A stretch of DNA of 64,000 nucleotides, taken from NCBI GenBank assembly GCA_000531095.1, contig HG799462.1:1558894-1622893 (forward strand). Direction: 5' to 3'. Made by a program: the position numbers and the translations under genes. Under the pieces are notes generated by a model. That model had not been told where the DNA came from, searched no databases, and saw only the letters and a list, made by a program, of their open reading frames with translations. Shown here piece by piece: positions 59,691 to 64,000 of this stretch. Origin of the DNA: Gemmata massiliana. GTDB taxonomy: Bacteria > Planctomycetota > Planctomycetia > Gemmatales > Gemmataceae. Each line of letters starts with the position of its first letter. Position 1 is the stretch's first letter.

Positions 59691-61340
59691 GTGAACCAAA
59701 CACAACCGAACATCGGCGTCCTCGAGCAGCCTGTACCACCGGCTACTCCCAGCGCTCCGGAACCACCGGCTGTCCGTCCGAGCGTGCTCGGCCGGGTCAT
59801 GAAACTCTTCGGGCATGTCATCCCGATGGCGCTCGCCATCGGATGTGTCGTCGGGCTTGTCGCCCTCGGGCGCGGAACCGGCTGGAGCCTCCCGAAGTTC
59901 TCGGCTCTGACCGAAGGCGAGGGGCTCGAGAAGGAGCGTGACTGGTGCGCCGAGCACGGTGTTCCGGAGTCCGAGTGCGTTGAGTGTAAGCCCGAGCTCC
60001 TCCCCAGAGCGAAGCGGGTCAAGTGGTGTAAGGAGTTCGGGGTTCACGAGTGCCCGCTCTGCTATCCGGCAATCGCAGAAACGAAGACGCCACCCACCGT
60101 CACGAGTGAGGACTGGGAGCGGGCCCGGCGCGCGGTCGGCTTTGCCCCGCGCGTTGAGAACAACCCAAAATGTAAGCTCCACGAGCGACGCATTCAGCTC
60201 GTCTCGGCCGAGGTCGTCGATCGGCTCGGCATCGTGTCCCGTCCCGTCGTAACGGGGCCGGTCGTCGAGGGGGTTACAGCTCCGGGTGAGACCGGGTACG
60301 CCCCGACGAGTGTCGCGAGGCTCTCTGCGCGCGTTCCTGGGGCCGTGTTCCGGGTCGAAAGGCAGGTCGGCGACCGGATCCGCAGGGGCGACGTGCTTGC
60401 CCTCATCGACGCAGCCGAGGTCGGCAGGGTCAAGTCCGAGTTTCAGCAGGCTCTGACGCAGGTAGATCTGAAAGGCCAGACGCTAAAGGGGCTGAAGGAG
60501 CTCTCGGGTGGTGCCGTTTCCGGGCAGAGCGTCATGGATGCGGAAGCCGCGTTCGAAGAATCCCGGGTCAGGCTTCTCACCGCCGAGCAGTCACTCGCAA
60601 ACCTCGGGCTCACGATTCGCGCCACCGATGTCCGAGGTCTCACTCCGACCGACCTCGCGAAGCGAATGCAGTTCCTGGGAATTCCGGACGCCCTCCGTCG
60701 GGAGCTCGACGGCAAGACCGGGTCAAGCAACCTCCTTCCGGTCACCTCGCCCGTAGACGGTGAGGTGGTGTCGAGGTCTGTCGCGGCCGGCGAAGCCGCA
60801 GACGCCGGGAAGGTGCTGTTTGTCGTCGCCGACACGAGCCGTCTCTGGCTCACGCTCCGCGTCAGGATCGAGGACGCTCCGAAGCTAAAACCCGGGCAGC
60901 CCGTCCGCTTCACTCACAGTGGGCATGAGGAAGGTGACGCCGGATCGATCGTGTGGGTCAGTCCTTCGGCGGACGAGAAAACGCGGACGGTTGCCGTCAG
61001 GGTCGATCTTCCGAACCGAGACGGGTCACACCGGGCAAACACGTTTGGGACCGCTCGGGTGGTGCTCCGCGAGGAGAAGAACGCCGTCGTGGTCCCCAGT
61101 GAGGCGGTCCACTGGGAGGGGGACTGCAACGTGGTCTTTGTGCGGGACAGGAACTTCGAGGCTCCGGGCGCTCCAAAGGTGTTTCACGTCCGCACCGTCC
61201 GGCCAGGTGCTCAAGACGTAGCGCAGGCAGGCCCCGTCACAGAGATTGCAGCGGGGGTGCTTCCCGGCGAGTGGGTGGCAACGACAAACAGCGGCATCCT
61301 CCGCTCAGAGCTCTTGAAGAACAACCTCGGAGCAGGGTGA
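59691..61340 (+). CDS. RND efflux adaptor, second of two, with Cys-rich N-terminal module
   Basis: 549 residues from GTG 59691. One membrane helix (VIPMALAIGCVVGLVALGRG) is followed by a Cys module at about 86-125 (DWCAEHGVPESECVEC, WCKEFGVHECPLC) of a kind common in planctomycete CzcB-type adaptors, then the adaptor core: SVARLSARVPGAVFRVERQV, the hairpin, and VTSPVDGEVVSRSVAAGEAA. The core is a close paralogue of the previous protein (both have a VxALIDA-EVGxxK-E-QQAL stretch). Two adaptors with one permease suggest either a mixed adaptor ring or alternative partners. A hairpin lies between this gene and the permease. Confidence 0.85.
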   Translation: MNQTQPNIGVLEQPVPPATPSAPEPPAVRPSVLGRVMKLFGHVIPMALAIGCVVGLVALGRGTGWSLPKFSALTEGEGLEKERDWCAEHGVPESECVECKPELLPRAKRVKWCKEFGVHECPLCYPAIAETKTPPTVTSEDWERARRAVGFAPRVENNPKCKLHERRIQLVSAEVVDRLGIVSRPVVTGPVVEGVTAPGETGYAPTSVARLSARVPGAVFRVERQVGDRIRRGDVLALIDAAEVGRVKSEFQQALTQVDLKGQTLKGLKELSGGAVSGQSVMDAEAAFEESRVRLLTAEQSLANLGLTIRATDVRGLTPTDLAKRMQFLGIPDALRRELDGKTGSSNLLPVTSPVDGEVVSRSVAAGEAADAGKVLFVVADTSRLWLTLRVRIEDAPKLKPGQPVRFTHSGHEEGDAGSIVWVSPSADEKTRTVAVRVDLPNRDGSHRANTFGTARVVLREEKNAVVVPSEAVHWEGDCNVVFVRDRNFEAPGAPKVFHVRTVRPGAQDVAQAGPVTEIAAGVLPGEWVATTNSGILRSELLKNNLGAG

Positions 61341-61358
61341 GGGTGCCAGGATAAATAA

Positions 61359-61376
61359 CAGCCCGGTCGGGCTGTC
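61359..61376 (+). other. Stem-loop between adaptor and permease genes
   Basis: ACAGCCC (61359-61365) pairs with GGGCTGT (61370-61376) around GGTC. Outer bases CCAGG and CCTGG could extend it imperfectly. No T-tract; partial terminator or RNA processing site within the operon. Confidence 0.4.
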
Positions 61377-61441
61377 CACCCTGGTCGAAGTCCCTCTTGA
61401 AAGAATCTCGAACCGCGCCCCGCGTCCCGGATGGGTGACAC

Positions 61442-64000
61442 GTGCTGAACTGGATTATCGACGTCTCGCTCCGGAACCGCTTCGTGGTTCTCCTCGTCGC
61501 GGTCGCTTTCGCGGCCGGCGGGGCGTTTGCGCTCACCCGGCTCGACATCGACGCCTTCCCGGACACAACCCCGATTCAGGTTCAGATCAACACCACCGCA
61601 CCCGCCCTCGGGCCGGAAGAGGTCGAGACGCAGATTACGTTCCCGCTCGAGCAAGCCCTCTCGGGCCTTCCGAGGTTGCAGAACCTCCGGTCCGTTTCCA
61701 AGTTCGGGCTGTCTCAGGTCGTCGTCACCTTCGAGGACGGGACAGACATCTACTTCGCGCGACAGCTTGTCACCGAGCGGTTGAACTCGGTCGAGCTCCC
61801 GGCCGGGATCGAGCGGCCGAAGCTCGGACCCGTCGCAACGGGGCTCGGCGAAGTGTTCCACTACGTCGTCCGTGTGAAAGGCTGGGACGCCTCGAAGGCG
61901 ACGGAAGCCGAGCGGGTCGAGAAGCTCACCTACCTGAGGACGGTTCACGACTGGACCATCCGGCCGACCCTTCGGACCGTTCCCGGGGTTGCCGAGGTCA
62001 ACGCCTGGGGCGGGTACGAGAAGCAGTACCAGGTGCGGATCGATCCCGATCGGCTCCTTAAGCACGGCCTCACCTTCGGCGACGTGCTCGACGCCCTCGA
62101 GAAGAACAACCGGAACGTCGGCGGCGGCGGGGTGAAGCGGAACAACCAGTTTCTGCTCGTCCACGGGCTCAGCCGAACGGTGAACGAGGAGCAGATACGC
62201 GGGATCGTCGTGACGGCAAAGGACGGAGTACCCGTTCGCGTCGGTGATGTGGCTGACGTCCAGGTTGGGCACGAGCTCCGCCGCGGCGCGGTAACGTCCC
62301 AAGGGCGCGGCGAGGCGGTCTTGGGCCTCTGCTTCATGACGATGGGGGAGAACTCGAAGACCGTCGCGACGGCACTCCGGAAGAAGCTCGACGAGGTCCG
62401 TCCGACGCTCCCGCCTGACGTCGAGGTCGAGGTCGTCTACGACCGGACCGAACTCGTCGATGTCGTCATCGACACCGCCCGTCGCAACCTGTTCGAAGGC
62501 GGGCTCCTCGTCATCGCGGTCCTGTTCGCCTTTCTCGGAAACCTCCGGGCGGCAGCGATCGTAGCGCTCGCCATCCCACTCTCGATGCTCTTTGCCTTCT
62601 CGGGCATGTGGCGGTTCGGGATCGCAGCGAGCCTTTTGTCACTCGGTGCCATCGACTTCGGGATGGTGGTCGACAGTTCCGTCGTCATGGTCGAGAACTG
62701 CGTCCGGCACATCGCGCACGGGGACTTAAAAGGAAGAAGCAAACGGGAAGTGGTGAGAGACGCTGCTGTCGAGGTGAGAAAGCCGACGCTCTTCGGCGAG
62801 CTCATCATCATGATCGTCTACCTCCCGATCCTGACACTGGAAGGAATCGAGGGGAAGCTTTTTCGTCCCATGGCGCTCACCGTCATCTTTGCCCTTCTCG
62901 GCTCCATGGTCCTCTCGATGACCTTGATGCCGGTACTGGCAAGCCTCGCCCTCCCGAGGAAGATCGAGGAGCGGGAGCCGCTCCTCATGCGGCTCGCGAA
63001 AGCTCTCTACCGGCCCGCCCTCTGGTTCAGCATGAACCACAAGCTACCGGTCCTCATCATCGCGGTTTCGGCCCTCGTCCTCGCGTTCGGGATGATCGCC
63101 CCGAACCTCGGCTCCGAGTTCGTGCCGAAGCTCTCCGAGGGGGCGTTGACGATGAACGTCATTCGTCTCGCCGGTACCGATCTCGAAGAATCGACGAGCG
63201 TGAATGGGACGATGGAGCGACTCGTCCTCGACAAGTTCCCGGACGAGGTGAAGCACGTCTGGAGCCGAGTCGGAACGGCCGAAGTCGCAACCGACCCAAT
63301 GGGGATCGAGCTCACCGACATGTACATCACGCTCCACCCACGGGAGCGGTGGAAGCGGGCTTCGACCCAAGCCGAGCTCGTCGAACTCCTCGACCGAGAA
63401 CTCCGGACCATCCCCGGGCAGAAGGTCGAATTCTCACAGCCGATCGAGATGCGGATGAACGAGATGACGTCCGGCGTTCGCTCAGACCTCGGCATCAAGC
63501 TCTTCGGTGACGACTTCGCGGTCCTCACCGCGAAGGCTGCCGAGATCGAGCGGGTCTTAAAGAGCATCGACGGGAACGCGGACGTCCGGGTCGAGCAGGT
63601 GACGGGTCAGCCGGTGTTGCAGATCCAGGTCAGGCAGGAGGAGATTGCCCGCTACGGCATCCCGGCAAAGACCGTAACGGACCTCATTCAGGCGGTCGGT
63701 ACGCTCGAGGTCGCTGAGGTCGTCGAGGGGCAGCTCCGGTTCCCGTTCGTCGTCAGGCTTCCTGAGAAGTGGCGGGAGAGTCCTGAGGCGATCGGATCCA
63801 TTCTCGTTGCGACGCCGACCGGTGAGCGCGTCCCGCTCTCGCGACTTGCCGATATCCGGCTCGTCGAAGGCCCATCGACTATCACCCGCGAATGGGGGCA
63901 GCGGCGGATCACTGTCACCTCGAATATCCGCGGGCGGGACATGGGGTCGTTCGTCGCCGAGGCGAGAGAGAAGGTCTCGGCCCAAGTCGAGCTCCCGAAG
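61442..64000 (+). CDS. czcA: Heavy-metal efflux RND permease, partial at window end (CzcA-like)
   Basis: Starts at GTG 61442 and stays open to the last base: 853 residues are present, about 80% of a usual CzcA. TM1 FVVLLVAVAFAAGGAFAL, periplasmic DIDAFPDTTPIQVQI, the proton-relay helix GAIDFGMVVDSSVVMVENCV (about 398-417), and LGSEFVPKLSEGALTM before the second periplasmic domain. The Val-Pro-Lys-Leu form (not Met) and DxxDS relay favour Co/Zn/Cd or Ni rather than Cu/Ag, but this is a weak inference. The two upstream adaptors are its likely partners. The C-terminal helices lie outside the window. Confidence 0.92.
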   Translation, partial: MLNWIIDVSLRNRFVVLLVAVAFAAGGAFALTRLDIDAFPDTTPIQVQINTTAPALGPEEVETQITFPLEQALSGLPRLQNLRSVSKFGLSQVVVTFEDGTDIYFARQLVTERLNSVELPAGIERPKLGPVATGLGEVFHYVVRVKGWDASKATEAERVEKLTYLRTVHDWTIRPTLRTVPGVAEVNAWGGYEKQYQVRIDPDRLLKHGLTFGDVLDALEKNNRNVGGGGVKRNNQFLLVHGLSRTVNEEQIRGIVVTAKDGVPVRVGDVADVQVGHELRRGAVTSQGRGEAVLGLCFMTMGENSKTVATALRKKLDEVRPTLPPDVEVEVVYDRTELVDVVIDTARRNLFEGGLLVIAVLFAFLGNLRAAAIVALAIPLSMLFAFSGMWRFGIAASLLSLGAIDFGMVVDSSVVMVENCVRHIAHGDLKGRSKREVVRDAAVEVRKPTLFGELIIMIVYLPILTLEGIEGKLFRPMALTVIFALLGSMVLSMTLMPVLASLALPRKIEEREPLLMRLAKALYRPALWFSMNHKLPVLIIAVSALVLAFGMIAPNLGSEFVPKLSEGALTMNVIRLAGTDLEESTSVNGTMERLVLDKFPDEVKHVWSRVGTAEVATDPMGIELTDMYITLHPRERWKRASTQAELVELLDRELRTIPGQKVEFSQPIEMRMNEMTSGVRSDLGIKLFGDDFAVLTAKAAEIERVLKSIDGNADVRVEQVTGQPVLQIQVRQEEIARYGIPAKTVTDLIQAVGTLEVAEVVEGQLRFPFVVRLPEKWRESPEAIGSILVATPTGERVPLSRLADIRLVEGPSTITREWGQRRITVTSNIRGRDMGSFVAEAREKVSAQVELPK

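Overview
The window looks like part of a large, GC-rich metal-resistance plasmid (or plasmid-derived island) from a planctomycete, probably of the Gemmata group. A plasmid is suggested by two RPA-type replication initiators, two separate iteron arrays, and a ParA gene with a partner protein next to a dense repeat array. The planctomycete assignment is an inference. It rests on a Gemmata-style N-terminal motif (LEGRVNPS) in an exported protein at 32.4 kb, on RND adaptors with planctomycete-like Cys-rich N-termini, and on overall gene style. I see no rRNA, tRNA, CRISPR array or intact insertion sequence.

Layout. 0.1-9.7 kb: Cu/Ag efflux (CusB-like adaptor, CusF-like lipoprotein, an oversized CusA), a Cys-rich exported protein, and a convergent TolC-type channel. 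9.9-13.6 kb: arsenic operon (arsR, arsM, two arsC, acr3). 13.7-17.0 kb: mercury operon (merR, a thioredoxin-like/MerT/MerP fusion, a MerF-like protein, merA). 17.1-23.3 kb: replication and partition region (rep1, iterons A, rep2, iterons B, a CCGG-N4 array, parA, a ParB-like gene). 23.4-30.2 kb: a degenerate response regulator, then a copper-oxidation cluster (Cys-rich protein, exported CC-domain protein, dihaem protein, multicopper oxidase) followed by a hydrolase-like and two membrane proteins. 30.2-43.0 kb: TolC, cytosolic copper-storage protein, tandem DUF305 protein, then a long operon with CC-domain lipoproteins, an exported copper-storage protein, a double-length RND adaptor, an RND permease and a two-HMA protein. 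43.2-44.4 kb: an isolated predicted nuclease. 44.5-47.8 kb: CsoR-controlled copper operon (csoR, copZ, a frameshifted copA, a cupredoxin). 47.9-57.3 kb: methyltransferase, two TolC proteins, a second multicopper oxidase with cytochrome c and CC-domain proteins, a third copper-storage protein and two DUF305 proteins. 57.5-64.0 kb: Cys-rich protein, two consecutive RND adaptors and an RND permease that runs off the end.

How it fits together. Three HME-type RND pumps with four TolC channels would export metals from the periplasm. The P-type ATPase and CopZ would clear cytosolic Cu(I). The multicopper oxidases with c-type cytochromes would oxidise Cu(I). Three Cys-rich four-helix-bundle proteins would store copper. 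Dedicated ars and mer operons handle arsenic and mercury. Recurring themes that look under-described are a family of five small Cys-rich exported proteins, mostly at operon heads (CopL-like in style); a short CC-containing metal-binding module found both free and fused to a pump adaptor; and an 8-bp-periodic CCGG-N4 array next to a ParA and a putative ribbon-helix-helix protein, a candidate unusual centromere.
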